Of a stretch of 64,000 nt of DNA, positions 46,472-54,860 are shown piece by piece. This DNA is from Anaeromyxobacter sp. (lineage in GTDB: Bacteria > Myxococcota > Myxococcia > Myxococcales > Anaeromyxobacteraceae), in assembly GCA_016718565.1 (NCBI GenBank), contig JADKCZ010000003.1, positions 1 to 64,000 of the forward strand, written 5' to 3'. A program made the position numbers and the translations under genes. The notes beneath the pieces are model-generated. The model was not told the origin of the DNA and did not search any database. It saw only the letters and a list, made by a program, of their open reading frames with translations. How positions within the stretch are numbered: position 1 is the first letter of the stretch; each line of letters opens with the position of its first letter.

Positions 46472-47008
46472 GTGAAGCCCCGCGTCGCCACCGTCTGGCT
46501 GGGCGGCTGCTCCGGCTGTCACATGTCGCTCATGGACCTCGACGAGCGCCTGCTCGACCTGGCCCCCCGCATGGACCTGGTCTTCTCGCCCATCTGCGAC
46601 GTCAAGGTCTTCCCCGAGGACGTGGCCCTCACCCTGGTGGAGGGGGCGGTCTGCAACCAGGAGCACGTGGAGATGGCCCACCGGCTGCGGGCCCGCTCCC
46701 GCCTGGTGCTGGCCTTCGGCGACTGCGCCGTCACCGGCAACGTCACCGCCATCCGCAACGCCCTGGGCACCGCCCTGCCGGTGCTGGACCGCGCCTACCG
46801 CGACGCCTCCGACCTGCAGCCCCAGCTGCCCTACGAGCCCGGCATCGTGCCGCCGCTGCTCGACCGGGTGCTGCCGCTGCACCAGGTCATCCAGGTGGAC
46901 GGGTTCCTGCCCGGCTGCCCGCCGCACGCCGACCTCATCTACGCGGTCCTCGACGACGTCCTCTCCGGCCGCGCCCCGGATCTCTCCGGGAAGCTCCGGT
47001 ACGGGTAG
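46472..47008 (+). CDS. hoxY: HoxY, [NiFe]-hydrogenase small subunit
   Basis: This 178-residue short-type small subunit lacks a Tat signal, so it is cytoplasmic. The proximal [4Fe-4S] cluster ligands are in GGCSGCHMS, FGDCAVTGN and LPGCPPHAD. HoxY passes electrons from the NiFe site in HoxH to HoxU. GTG 46472 lies 61 nt after hoxU. The hoxH ATG follows after 3 nt. Confidence 0.94.
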   Translation: MKPRVATVWLGGCSGCHMSLMDLDERLLDLAPRMDLVFSPICDVKVFPEDVALTLVEGAVCNQEHVEMAHRLRARSRLVLAFGDCAVTGNVTAIRNALGTALPVLDRAYRDASDLQPQLPYEPGIVPPLLDRVLPLHQVIQVDGFLPGCPPHADLIYAVLDDVLSGRAPDLSGKLRYG

Positions 47009-47011
47009 CCC

Positions 47012-48433
47012 ATGAGCCAGCGCATCGTCATCGACCCGGTCTCCCGCATCGAGGGGCACGCCAAGATCACCATCCACCTCGACGGCAACGGCGAGGTGAC
47101 CGACGCCCGCTTCCACGTCACCGAGTTCCGCGGCTTCGAGAAGTTCTGCGAGGGGCGCTCCTTCCGCGAGATGCCGGTCATCACCGCCCGCATCTGCGGC
47201 ATCTGCCCGGTGTCGCACCTGGTGGCCTCGGCCAAGGCCACCGACGCCCTGCTGGCGGTGGACATCCCGGAGACCGCCAAGCTGCTGCGCCAGGTGGTCA
47301 ACCTGGCCCAGCTGGTCCAGTCGCACGCCCTCTCCTTCTTCCACCTCTCCAGCCCGGACTGGGTGCTGGGCTACGACTCCGACCCGGCCAGGCGCAACGT
47401 CTTCGGGCTGGCCGAGGCGCGGCCGGAGCTGGCCCGCGAGGGCATCCGGCTGCGCAAGTGGGGGCAGGAGGTCATCGAGACGGTGGCCGGCCGGCGCATC
47501 CACCCCTCCTGGTTCGTGCCCGGCGGGGTGGCCTCGCCGCTCACCGCGGCCGGGCGCGAGAAGATCCTGGCCGGCCTGCCCGAGGCGCTCGACGTGGCCC
47601 GGCGCACGCTGGAGGGCTTCGCCCGCACGCTGGAGGCGCACCACGAGGAGGCCCGGGTCTTCGGCAACTTCCCCTCGCTCTTCATGGCGCTGGTGGGGCC
47701 CGACGGCGAGCTCAGCCACACCGACGGCAAGCTGCGCTTCGTGGACGAGCTGGGCGACGTGGTGGCCGACCAGATCGACCCCAAGGACTACCAGACCTGG
47801 ATCGGCGAGGCGGTCGAGCCCTGGAGCTACCTCAAGTTCCCCTACTACAAGCCGCACGGCTACCCCGAGGGGCTCTACCGGGTGGGGCCGCTGGCGCGCC
47901 TCAACTGCTGCAGCCGCGCCGGCACGCCGCTGGCCGACGAGGCGCTGGCCGGCTTCCGCCAGCTGGGGCGCGGCGCGGTGCTCTCCTCGTTCCACTACCA
48001 CTACGCCCGGCTCATCGAGATCCTCTACGGCATCGAGCGCATCGAGCAGCTGCTGGCCGACCCCGAGATCCTCTCGGAGGACGTCTGCGCCGTGGCCATG
48101 CGCAGCCGCCGCCGCGGCGTGGGGGCCTCGGAGGCGCCGCGCGGCACCCTCTTCCACGACTACCAGGTGGGGGCGGGGGGCGTGGTGACGAGGGTGAACC
48201 TGCTCATCGCCACCGGGCAGAACAACCTGGCCATGAACCGCACCGTGGCCCAGATCGCCCGCCACTTCGTCTCGGGCCGCACGCTCGAGGAGGGGCTGCT
48301 CAACCGGGTGGAGGCCGGCATCCGGGCCTTCGACCCCTGCCTGTCCTGCTCGACCCACGCGGCTGGTAAGATGCCGCTGGCGGTGGAGCTCCTCGGCCCG
48401 TCCGGCGAGCTCCTCGACACCGTCTCGAGGTGA
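47012..48433 (+). CDS. hoxH: HoxH, [NiFe]-hydrogenase large subunit
   Basis: The 473-residue protein has the NiFe ligands in RICGICPVSH (N-terminal) and DPCLSCSTH (C-terminal), both complete CxxC pairs. About 24 residues follow the final His (AAGKMPLAVELLGPSGELLD), a maturation peptide removed after nickel insertion. The protein matches the group 3 bidirectional NAD-linked hydrogenases. It catalyses reversible H2 oxidation. The protease gene for its maturation follows after 3 nt. Confidence 0.95.
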   Translation: MSQRIVIDPVSRIEGHAKITIHLDGNGEVTDARFHVTEFRGFEKFCEGRSFREMPVITARICGICPVSHLVASAKATDALLAVDIPETAKLLRQVVNLAQLVQSHALSFFHLSSPDWVLGYDSDPARRNVFGLAEARPELAREGIRLRKWGQEVIETVAGRRIHPSWFVPGGVASPLTAAGREKILAGLPEALDVARRTLEGFARTLEAHHEEARVFGNFPSLFMALVGPDGELSHTDGKLRFVDELGDVVADQIDPKDYQTWIGEAVEPWSYLKFPYYKPHGYPEGLYRVGPLARLNCCSRAGTPLADEALAGFRQLGRGAVLSSFHYHYARLIEILYGIERIEQLLADPEILSEDVCAVAMRSRRRGVGASEAPRGTLFHDYQVGAGGVVTRVNLLIATGQNNLAMNRTVAQIARHFVSGRTLEEGLLNRVEAGIRAFDPCLSCSTHAAGKMPLAVELLGPSGELLDTVSR

Positions 48434-48436
48434 CGC

Positions 48437-48883
48437 GTGATCCTGCTGCTGGCGCTCGGCAACGGCTCCCGGGGTGACGACGGGGTGGGCGTGGCGCTCG
48501 GCCGGGCGCTGGCCGCCAAGCTGCCGCCCGGCTCGGTGCACGTGGAGGAGGCCATGCAGCTCCTGCCCGAGCACGCCGAGGCGGCGGCGCGATCCGAGGC
48601 GGTGGTCTTCCTGGACGCCACCGTGACCGGCGCGCCCGGCGAGGTGCACGCCCACCACGTGACCACCCGGGCGCCCCGCGAGGCGCTGCTGCACGCCCTG
48701 ACCCCCGAGGAGATCCTGGGGCTGGCGCGGGTGGCCTACGGGAAGGCGCCGCAGGGGCTCCTGGTCACCGTGGCCGGCAAGGACTTCTCCTTCGTGGAGC
48801 GGCTCTCCGACGAGGTCCTGGCGGCGGTGCCGGCCGCGGTGGACAAGGCGCAGGCCTGGCTGGCGCCCTACCTGGCGCGCTGA
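48437..48883 (+). CDS. hoxW: hydrogenase maturation protease
   Basis: The 148-residue protein of the HybD/HyaD family shows the N-terminal LLLALGNGSRGDDGVGVALG with the nickel-ligand acidic residues, and VVFLDATVTGAPG with the second aspartate. It removes the C-terminal peptide of HoxH once nickel has been inserted. It starts at GTG 48437. A third ligand histidine is probably in AHHVTTRAP. No hyp genes lie in the window. Confidence 0.87.
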   Translation: MILLLALGNGSRGDDGVGVALGRALAAKLPPGSVHVEEAMQLLPEHAEAAARSEAVVFLDATVTGAPGEVHAHHVTTRAPREALLHALTPEEILGLARVAYGKAPQGLLVTVAGKDFSFVERLSDEVLAAVPAAVDKAQAWLAPYLAR

Positions 48884-48915
48884 GCCACGACCCTGGCCGG
48901 GGCGTGAGCGTCCGG

Positions 48916-48946
48916 TTGACAACCGGGATCATTGGACTTAGTCCAA
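48916..48946 (+). promoter_or_regulatory. promoter and Fur/PerR-type operator of the regulator gene
   Basis: TTGACA at 48916-48921 lies 17 nt before TAGTCC at 48939-48944. A perfect 15-bp palindrome, TTGGACTTAGTCCAA (48932-48946), covers the -10. Transcription from here would begin at about the ATG at 48951, so the mRNA may be leaderless. The overlap indicates negative autoregulation by the Fur-family protein. Confidence 0.65.
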
Positions 48947-48947
48947 G

Positions 48948-49364
48948 GTGATGGCCACCCCGCTGACGGAGCAGCTCCGCGCCCACGGCATCCAGCCCTC
49001 CGCCCAGCGGCTGGCGGTGGCCGAGTACGTGCTCCGCACCCTCGATCACCCCAGCGCCGACGAGGTGCTGGCCCGGGTGCGCGGGCGGGTGCCCATGATC
49101 TCGCGGGCCACCGTCTACAACACCTTGAACCTCCTCGTGGAGAAGGGGCTGCTGCGCCAGTTCGTGCTGGCCGAGGGGCGCCTGGTCTTCGATCCGCACG
49201 TGGCGCCCCACCACCACTTCGTGGACGACGAGAGCGGCGCCATCCACGACGTGCCCTGGGACGCGCTGGAGGTGCGGCGCGTCGAGAAGCTGCAGGGGCT
49301 CGACGTGCGCGAGTACCAGGTGGTGCTGCGCGGCCGCCGCGGCGCGGCCCGCCAGGCCCGCTGA
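48948..49364 (+). CDS. Fur-family transcriptional regulator (PerR-like)
   Basis: The 138-residue product begins at GTG 48948 or ATG 48951. A winged helix (ISRATVYNTLNLLVEKGLLRQF) is followed by the metal-binding region FDPHVAPHHHFVDDESGAIHDV. There is not a single cysteine, so the CxxC structural zinc site of most Fur and PerR proteins is absent. The metal-dependent sensing His/Asp set is retained, as in PerR-like regulators. Its own operator and the similar one before dps suggest that it controls iron storage or peroxide defence. Confidence 0.85.
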   Translation: MMATPLTEQLRAHGIQPSAQRLAVAEYVLRTLDHPSADEVLARVRGRVPMISRATVYNTLNLLVEKGLLRQFVLAEGRLVFDPHVAPHHHFVDDESGAIHDVPWDALEVRRVEKLQGLDVREYQVVLRGRRGAARQAR

Positions 49365-49409
49365 CCGGCGCCTCCCCATCCGGGACCCTCGCTTCGGCTG
49401 GCGTCGCGG

Positions 49410-49427
49410 TTAGACGATGTCTAAATC
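49410..49427 (+). promoter_or_regulatory. PerR/Fur-type operator before the dps gene
   Basis: The 15-bp palindrome TTAGACGATGTCTAA lies at 49410-49424 and its last bases are shared with a possible -10, TAAATC, at 49422-49427. It matches the operator before the regulator gene as TTRGACnnnGTCYAA. Transcription would start at about the ATG at 49434. Confidence 0.6.
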
Positions 49428-49433
49428 TATCCT

Positions 49434-49958
49434 ATGTCCAAGTCCAACGTGACCCCGATGCCGTCGCCCAAGGAGACCGTCATGTACCGCTCGCCCAGCC
49501 GCCTGCCCGAGGCCGCGCGCGCCCAGATCGCCGAGGCGCTGGGCGGCACCCTCGCCGACGGGCTCGACCTCCACTCGCAGATCAAGGTGGCCCACTGGAA
49601 CGTGAAGGGGCCCCACTTCGCCGCCTTCCACCCGCTCTTCGAGGGGTTCGCCACCGCCCTGGCCGGCTTCAACGACCAGGTGGCCGAGCGGGCCGTCACC
49701 CTGGGCGCCCGGGTGGGCGGCACCAGCCGCCACGTGGCCCGGGGCTCGCGCCTCACCGAGCCGCCGGCCGAGGTGGTGCGCGACCTGGAGCTGGCCGGGC
49801 AGCTGGCCGACCGGATCGACCAGTACCTCGACGGCGCCCGGGCTGCGCGCGGCGTGGCCGAGCAGGCCGGCGACCAGGACACCCAGGACCTGCTGACCGG
49901 CGTGGTTGAGGAGTTCGAGAAGAACGGCTGGTTCCTCCGGGCGTCGCTGGAGCGGTGA
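49434..49958 (+). CDS. dps: Dps/ferritin-like protein
   Basis: The 174-residue four-helix-bundle protein has the Dps ferroxidase signature: DLHSQIKVAHWNVKGPHFAAFHPLFEGFATALAGFNDQVAERA, with the conserved His and Asp. Dps stores iron as a 12-mer, uses H2O2 as oxidant and often binds DNA; the N-terminal 22 residues (MSKSNVTPMPSPKETVMYRS) include little positive charge. Its operator indicates control by the Fur-family regulator just upstream. Confidence 0.9.
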   Translation: MSKSNVTPMPSPKETVMYRSPSRLPEAARAQIAEALGGTLADGLDLHSQIKVAHWNVKGPHFAAFHPLFEGFATALAGFNDQVAERAVTLGARVGGTSRHVARGSRLTEPPAEVVRDLELAGQLADRIDQYLDGARAARGVAEQAGDQDTQDLLTGVVEEFEKNGWFLRASLER

Positions 49959-50138
49959 CGCACCGGGCCTCGCGCCCCCGCGGCGCCCCCCGGCGCCCCG
50001 GCGGTGCGCGGCCCGAGCAGGCCCGGATGAGGCTTCTCGGGCCGGCCACGCGCCGGCCCGCAGGTGCGCCCGGCCCCGGATTCACGGCGGATTTCGGTCT
50101 CGGTGCCGCCGCCGGGGTCGGGCGGCTGTCTGCCCGGC

Positions 50139-50166
50139 TTGCCAACGTCCGTGGAGCCCGTATGTT
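50139..50166 (+). promoter_or_regulatory. ssrA promoter
   Basis: TTGCCA at 50139-50144 and TATGTT at 50161-50166 are separated by 16 nt. Transcription from about 50173 would give a 5' leader of roughly 20 nt, removed by RNase P to make the tmRNA end at 50192. Confidence 0.55.
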
Positions 50167-50191
50167 GAGCCCGTCACACGCAGCTCGTCAT

Positions 50192-50538
<347 letters not shown>

Positions 50539-50548
50539 TCGGTAGATT

Positions 50549-50578
50549 GAAGCCCCCGGGAGCGATCCCGGGGGCTTC
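50549..50578 (+). terminator. ssrA terminator hairpin
   Basis: A 13-bp perfect stem, GAAGCCCCCGGGA and TCCCGGGGGCTTC, has a GCGA (GNRA-type) loop. It begins about 11 nt after the tmRNA end. No T-run follows. A near-identical hairpin occurs at 51681-51710. Confidence 0.75.
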
Positions 50579-50706
50579 GTCGTCCTGGCGAACCGGTCCA
50601 CTTCGGACGTCCGAAGTGCCCCTCGGCCCGCCCGTCATCCCGCGGTGCGGGCCGCCGATCGGATACCATGGCCCGCTGGAGGCGGACCCGGACCCTCGGG
50701 GGGATC

Positions 50707-51615
50707 ATGACCGGAAGCGCTCGCTGGATCGTGCTGGTGGCCCTCGTCGCGGCGGCCCTGGTGGCCTCGCCGCGCTCCCCCCTGCCCCTGCGCCCCACGG
50801 CCGCCCTCGCGGCGCCAGCGCAGGATTCGCCTGCGGGCGGAGGGGTGGCGAAGGCGGCCGAGAAGGGCGGTGCATGGTGCGAGCGCGCCTGGTTCGGTGT
50901 GTCGGCCAGGTTCGCGCCCCGGATGCCCAAGTCGACGGACCCCGAGCTGGTGAAGGCTTGGCAGGCCTACGGGGCCAGCTGCGCTGGCACCGTGGCCTAC
51001 GAGGGTCGGCTGGCCATGGCCTATGTGCTGACCGGCCAGTCCGAGCTGGCCAAGGGCGTCCTCGCGCCGCTCGATCGGCGCGGCGGCCCGTATGGCCACC
51101 TGGTGGACTTCGGCTGGATCCTGATCGATGCCGTCGCGGTGTTCCAGGGTGTTCCGGAGGAGGCCGCCTTGGCAGGGCTCGCCGAGCGCCTCAGGGTCCA
51201 CACCGCGCGATTCCCCGAGTCGATGGAGGGTCTCTCCATGCTCGGGGCGCTCCGCACCATGCTCGGCCAGCACGAGGCCGCGGTCGCGGCGCTGAGCAGG
51301 TGCACCAGCGCGCCGCTCATCGACCTCTCCGGAGTCCACAGGAACCTCACCATCTCCCTCGCCGCGCTCGAGCGTTACGAGCTGGCCAAGGCGTCGGCGG
51401 AGGCCGCGCTGGAGCTCAGGCCGGAGCTGACCTCCGATCCCCAGTGGGTCTACGCGGTGGCGACCACCTGGGCCGCGCTGGGCGATCTGACGACCGCCGG
51501 GAAGGCGCTCCAGTCCATCGGCCTGGAGCAACCGGCCGTGCGGGAGGACCCCCGGTACCGGCAAGCGGTCCAGTTCGTGCTCGAGCGGAAGAAGGCCAGC
51601 GCGGCGCGCAAGTAG
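50707..51615 (+). CDS. exported helical-repeat protein of unknown function, within a tmRNA-flanking duplication
   Basis: The 302-residue product has an N-terminal signal or TM segment (WIVLVALVAAALVA). Helical repeats resembling TPRs follow (GQSELAKGVLAPLDRRGG, LGQHEAAVAALSRC, YELAKASAEAALELRP, LGDLTTAGKALQS). The ATG at 50707 has gggggat upstream; an in-frame ATG at 50668 is less likely. Base composition appears somewhat lower in GC at third positions than in flanking genes. It is alone between two copies of the ssrA 3' end and terminator, so it may be cargo of a small integrated element. No integrase is present. Confidence 0.6.
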   Translation: MTGSARWIVLVALVAAALVASPRSPLPLRPTAALAAPAQDSPAGGGVAKAAEKGGAWCERAWFGVSARFAPRMPKSTDPELVKAWQAYGASCAGTVAYEGRLAMAYVLTGQSELAKGVLAPLDRRGGPYGHLVDFGWILIDAVAVFQGVPEEAALAGLAERLRVHTARFPESMEGLSMLGALRTMLGQHEAAVAALSRCTSAPLIDLSGVHRNLTISLAALERYELAKASAEAALELRPELTSDPQWVYAVATTWAALGDLTTAGKALQSIGLEQPAVREDPRYRQAVQFVLERKKASAARK

Positions 51616-51665
51616 CGCCGGCCTGCTCCTCGCTCCGGGATTCGGTGCCGGACAACGGTGGCCGC

Positions 51666-51716
51666 GGCGCCTCCACCTCAGAGGCCCCCGGGAGCGATCC
51701 CGGGGGCTTCGTCGTC
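51666..51716 (+). repeat. second copy of the ssrA 3' end and terminator (att-like direct repeat)
   Basis: GGCGCCTCCAC at 51666-51676 repeats the tmRNA 3' end at 50528-50538. The 33 bases from 51684 to 51716 repeat exactly the terminator region 50552-50584 (beginning GCCCCCGGGAGCGATCCCGG). The intervening bases differ (7 against 13 nt), and the outer stem keeps pairing through one G-U. The copies bracket one gene. Duplication of a tmRNA 3' end is typical of site-specific integration. Confidence 0.7.
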
Positions 51717-51771
51717 TCGATGGCGGGGGCCGTGGAGGTCGGGACGCCGTCCCCGCTGGCCTGCCGCCCGC

Positions 51772-52164
51772 CTATCCCTCCGAGCGACCAGCGGCGTCAC
51801 GGTCGCGCTCGTACCGCCGCGCGAGCGGGAACGGCGGCAGCCAGGACTCCCGGCGGATGGTCCACAGCTCGTAGGTGGGCCGCAGCTGGTCCGGGGCGTC
51901 CAGCGAGCCCAGGTTCACCTCGAGCTCGTCTCCGCTGCGCGAGAAGACCGACGAGCCGCAGCGCGGGCAGAAGGACCGCCCCGCGTAGTCCCGGACCTCG
52001 CCGTCGATCGTCACCGCCTCCTGCGGGAAGACCGCGGAGGCGTCGAAGAGGGCCCCGTGGTGTTTCCGGCAGTCGAGGCAGTGACAGATCCCGACCCGGT
52101 GAGGGCGCCCCGTCGCGACGAGGCGAACGTCACCGCACAGGCAGCCACCAGCGAAGCGTTCCAT
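51772..52164 (-). CDS. GFA-family (CENP-V/GFA domain) protein
   Basis: The 130-residue protein has the zinc ligands of the family: GGCLCGDVRLV, CHCLDCRKHHGALF and FCPRCGSSVFSR. GFA proteins were named after glutathione-dependent formaldehyde activation, but most have unknown substrates. It is divergent from the ArsR-type regulator, and the short gap contains the ArsR promoter and operator. Confidence 0.88.
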   Translation of the reverse strand: MERFAGGCLCGDVRLVATGRPHRVGICHCLDCRKHHGALFDASAVFPQEAVTIDGEVRDYAGRSFCPRCGSSVFSRSGDELEVNLGSLDAPDQLRPTYELWTIRRESWLPPFPLARRYERDRDAAGRSEG

Positions 52165-52250
52165 GGCAAACGTCCTGGAGCCCGAGCGCTCGGAGGGTCT
52201 ACCGGGCGCCGCGCCGCCGGGGGGAGGCCCCCTTGGGTCCGCGCGGGCCC

Positions 52251-52297
52251 TTGCGCCTCACCGACCGGGTGGCTACATACTGAACCATATGGTTCAG
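52251..52297 (+). promoter_or_regulatory. ArsR-type promoter with palindromic operator over the start codon
   Basis: TTGCGC (52251-52256) and TACATA (52274-52279) are separated by 17 nt. A perfect 18-bp palindrome, CTGAACCATATGGTTCAG, at 52280-52297 contains the start codon ATG at 52289. Transcription probably begins within it, so the transcript has almost no leader. The position suits autorepression by the encoded ArsR-type protein. Confidence 0.65.
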
Positions 52298-52636
52298 CTT
52301 TCACGCAACCCCCTCGACGCCTCGTTCGCCGCGCTCTCCGACGCCACCCGGCGCGGCGTGCTCCTGCAGCTCGGCCGCGCCGACGCCTCGATCACGGACC
52401 TCGCCGAGCGGTTCCAGATGACGCTGACGGGCATGAAGAAGCACGTCGGCGTCCTGGAGCGGGCCGGGCTGGTGACCACGGAGAAGGTCGGCCGCGTGCG
52501 GACCTGCACGCTCGGGCCCCGCCAGCTCGAGGAGGAGACGGCCTGGCTCGAGGGCCACCGCCAGCGCTGGGCCGAGCGGTTCGACGCGCTGGAGGCGGTC
52601 GTCCAGGAGCTCAATCGGAAGGAGCGGATCAAGTGA
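52289..52636 (+). CDS. ArsR-family (SmtB-type) transcriptional regulator
   Basis: The 115-residue winged-helix protein (LSDATRRGVLLQLGRADASITDLAERFQMTLTGMKKHVGVLERAGLV) belongs to the subgroup paired with SRPBCC proteins. No CxC metal motif is seen, so it may sense a small molecule or act constitutively. Its GTGA overlap with the next gene couples translation. The N-terminus is confirmed by the palindrome and promoter upstream. Confidence 0.9.
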   Translation: MVQLSRNPLDASFAALSDATRRGVLLQLGRADASITDLAERFQMTLTGMKKHVGVLERAGLVTTEKVGRVRTCTLGPRQLEEETAWLEGHRQRWAERFDALEAVVQELNRKERIK

Positions 52637-53109
52637 AGAACTCGACCACGGTGGAGCGGAAGTCGGAGCGGGAGCTCGTCGTCACGCGCACGATCGACGG
52701 GCCGCAGCGCCTCGTCTGGGAGGCGTGGACCAGCTCCGAGCTCTTCGGGAGATGGTGGGTACCGAAGTCGGCCCCCATCTCCCTCCTCTCCTGCGAGCTG
52801 GACGTCCGCGTCGGGGGGAGCTACCGCCTCGAGTTCGGCTTCGACGGGCAGACCATGGCGTTCTTCGGGAGGTACCTCGAGGTCACGCCCTGCTCGCGCC
52901 TCTCCTGGACCAACGACGAGGGCGGCGAGGCCGCCGCGGCCATCACCACGGTCACGCTCGAGGAGCGCGACGGCAAGACGCTGCTCACGATGAGCGACCT
53001 CCACCCGTCCAAGGAGGCGCTCGACGCCGCGCTCTCCTCCGGGTCGACCGACGGGACGCCCGAGACGATGGACCAGCTCGAGGCGCTGGTCGCCACGCTG
53101 CCGAGGTGA
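52633..53109 (+). CDS. SRPBCC (AHSA1/START-like) protein
   Basis: The 158-residue protein starts at GTG 52633 in a GTGA overlap. The pattern VTRTIDGPQRLVWEAWTSSELFGRWWVP, then GGSYRLEFGFDGQTMAFFGRYLEV and a C-terminal MDQLEALVA matches the AHSA1/SRPBCC group that binds hydrophobic ligands in a helix-grip fold. Such genes commonly sit in an operon with the ArsR regulator upstream. The ligand is unknown. Confidence 0.88.
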   Translation: MKNSTTVERKSERELVVTRTIDGPQRLVWEAWTSSELFGRWWVPKSAPISLLSCELDVRVGGSYRLEFGFDGQTMAFFGRYLEVTPCSRLSWTNDEGGEAAAAITTVTLEERDGKTLLTMSDLHPSKEALDAALSSGSTDGTPETMDQLEALVATLPR

Positions 53110-53192
53110 GGGAGGGCGCCTGTGGCCTCACCGCGCGGCGCGGGGAACGGTCACGGCGCCGCACTGCCCTCCGCGGGCACCGTCTCCTCCGC

Positions 53193-53960
53193 TCAGCGGC
53201 GGGCCCCACCCCTCCCCACCCCCACGTCCACGACCACCGGGGCCTTCCCCCTCCAGGTGGCCCACGCCGTCGGGCTGGTCACGAGCTGGCACATGAAGTC
53301 GGCCACGTTGGCCATGCGCGTCTGACCGGGCGCGAAGAGGCCGTTCACCAGCCCCTCGTGCACCGTGTACTCCGAGACGCCGCCCTCCAGCAGCGTGTCG
53401 GGCCTGACCACCGCCCACTCCAGGAACGGGCCGGCTGACCCGAGGCGCTCCTGCAGGAAGTCGGCGGCGCGCTGGTTGTCCCTGGCGGGCGGGAGCAGGC
53501 CGCGGAGCGCCCACAGGAAGGCCTTCTCGAATGCTCCCCGGCGGGTGTCGAGCCCGCCCGGGCGATGCACCGAGACGCTGGTCATGAGGATGAACCTGGC
53601 CGGGCTGGCCGGGCGCAAGGCCTCGATGGCCCGGCACAGCCTGGTGGTGGCCTTCGTGACGAGATCGTGCGGCGGCCCGAGGACGCCCCTCACGGTGAGG
53701 GTGTGGCCGAGGCACGAGACGACCGCGTCGCAGCCGCGGAGGTGGCCCTGCAGGTCCTGGTCGGAGAGCGACAGCAGGCTGCCCTCGACCAGGGCCACGC
53801 GGGGGTGCGCCGCCATCCCGGCCGGCACCCCCTGGGTGGAGCGGACGATGGCCCGGACGCCGAGGCCGCGAGCGAGGAGTTGCTCGAGGACGCGCCGGCC
53901 GGTCCGGCCGGTGCCGCCGACGAGGAGCACGGTCTGCTGGTCGGGCAGGGAGGTCCCCAT
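53193..53960 (-). CDS. NAD(P)-binding SDR-like protein (NmrA/atypical SDR)
   Basis: The 255-residue protein has the glycine motif LLVGGTGRTGRRVLEQLLARG at the N-terminus, the VVSCLGHTLTVRG region and FILMTSVSVHRPGG, the pattern of atypical SDR proteins that bind NAD(P) but often lack the YxxxK catalytic pair. The start is ATG 53960 with aaggag upstream; a Met five codons earlier (53975) lacks this. It is followed downstream by no operon partner. Confidence 0.8.
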   Translation of the reverse strand: MGTSLPDQQTVLLVGGTGRTGRRVLEQLLARGLGVRAIVRSTQGVPAGMAAHPRVALVEGSLLSLSDQDLQGHLRGCDAVVSCLGHTLTVRGVLGPPHDLVTKATTRLCRAIEALRPASPARFILMTSVSVHRPGGLDTRRGAFEKAFLWALRGLLPPARDNQRAADFLQERLGSAGPFLEWAVVRPDTLLEGGVSEYTVHEGLVNGLFAPGQTRMANVADFMCQLVTSPTAWATWRGKAPVVVDVGVGRGGARR

Positions 53961-53977
53961 GGCAGCTCCTTCCATCG

Positions 53978-54577
53978 TCACGGCCCCGGCGGCGTCACCG
54001 TGAGGAGCGAGGAGAACACCCGCCCCACCACCCGCCACAGCGCCCGGACCAGCAGGAACAGCGCCACCAGGGTGCCGAGGGCCACCGCCAGCGAGAGCCA
54101 GGGGTGCTCCCACACGGCCCAGGCGAGGCCCGCCACCAGCCCGAGTTCGCCGGCCGTGGCGGCCGCGTTGCTGACCGGCTCGGGCGAGGCGTCGATGGTG
54201 GCCCGCAGCGCCAGCTTGGTGACGTGGGTGGTGAGACCCAGGGCCCCGCCGAGGATGCCGGCGACCACGGCCAGTCGGGGGTCGCCCCAGGTGGCGAGCA
54301 CCGCGATGGCAGCGGCGGCGAAGGGCCGGATGGCGGTGTGGACCGCCTCCCAGGTCGTGGCGACGACCGGCAGGAGCAGCGCCAGCGACTCCACCAGCGC
54401 CACCGCGCCGGCGGCGCCGAAGACCCATGGCTCGGTGAGGAGCCCGAGCGCGCCCGGCAGCGGCCCGATCCACCCGAGGTGCCCGGCCAGCCCCACGAAG
54501 GCCGCCGTCGCGTACAGGCTGATGCCGGACGCGAAGGAGAGGCCGAGGGCCTGGGCGAGTGCGGTGAGTGGTTCCAT
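53978..54577 (-). CDS. DUF4126-family membrane protein
   Basis: This 199-residue integral membrane protein has about six hydrophobic segments and the family features LGLSFASGISLYATAAFVGLAGHLGW, GGALGLTTHVTKLALRATIDASPEPVSNAAAT. The function of DUF4126 is unknown. It is upstream of the NAD-binding gene by 17 nt and likely in the same transcript. The ATG is at 54577. Confidence 0.8.
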   Translation of the reverse strand: MEPLTALAQALGLSFASGISLYATAAFVGLAGHLGWIGPLPGALGLLTEPWVFGAAGAVALVESLALLLPVVATTWEAVHTAIRPFAAAAIAVLATWGDPRLAVVAGILGGALGLTTHVTKLALRATIDASPEPVSNAAATAGELGLVAGLAWAVWEHPWLSLAVALGTLVALFLLVRALWRVVGRVFSSLLTVTPPGP

Positions 54578-54860
54578 GTGATGGCCTGGGTCCGGCTCCA
54601 GGGTAACCCCATTCGAAGGCGATCTCGCGCCTCGGCCCGAGGACGGCCAGCCCTTGGCCGGACGTGGGGCCGAGCTCCCGGTCAGGGGCCCTGGGATCCG
54701 GCCCCCGGAGAGGGACGGCAGGCTGCCCTCGACCAGGCCGTCATGCGACCCGCCGCCACGCCCCAACGCCCTGCCTTGACGCTCCAGCCCGTCGGGCCTG
54801 GAATCACCTCGTATCGGGATCCATCGGATTGCTCCTCGTCAACTGCGCGGGAGAGCGGAC

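Noticed and set aside
46398..46475. 25-codon frame between hoxU and hoxY (ATG 46398)
   Set aside because: It overlaps the end of hoxU, consists almost only of Pro/Ala/Arg and has no ribosome binding site of its own. It is more likely spacer.
51616..51771. A second tRNA-like gene at 51640-51680 (ggtgccgg...gcctccacc)
   Set aside because: Only the last 11 bases match the tmRNA 3' end; there is no T arm or paired acceptor stem, so it is an att-like remnant.
54578..54860. Possible gene in the 283-bp gap before the kelch gene
   Set aside because: No frame shows a start with a ribosome binding site or any motif. It is best regarded as the divergent promoter region of the DUF4126 and kelch genes.
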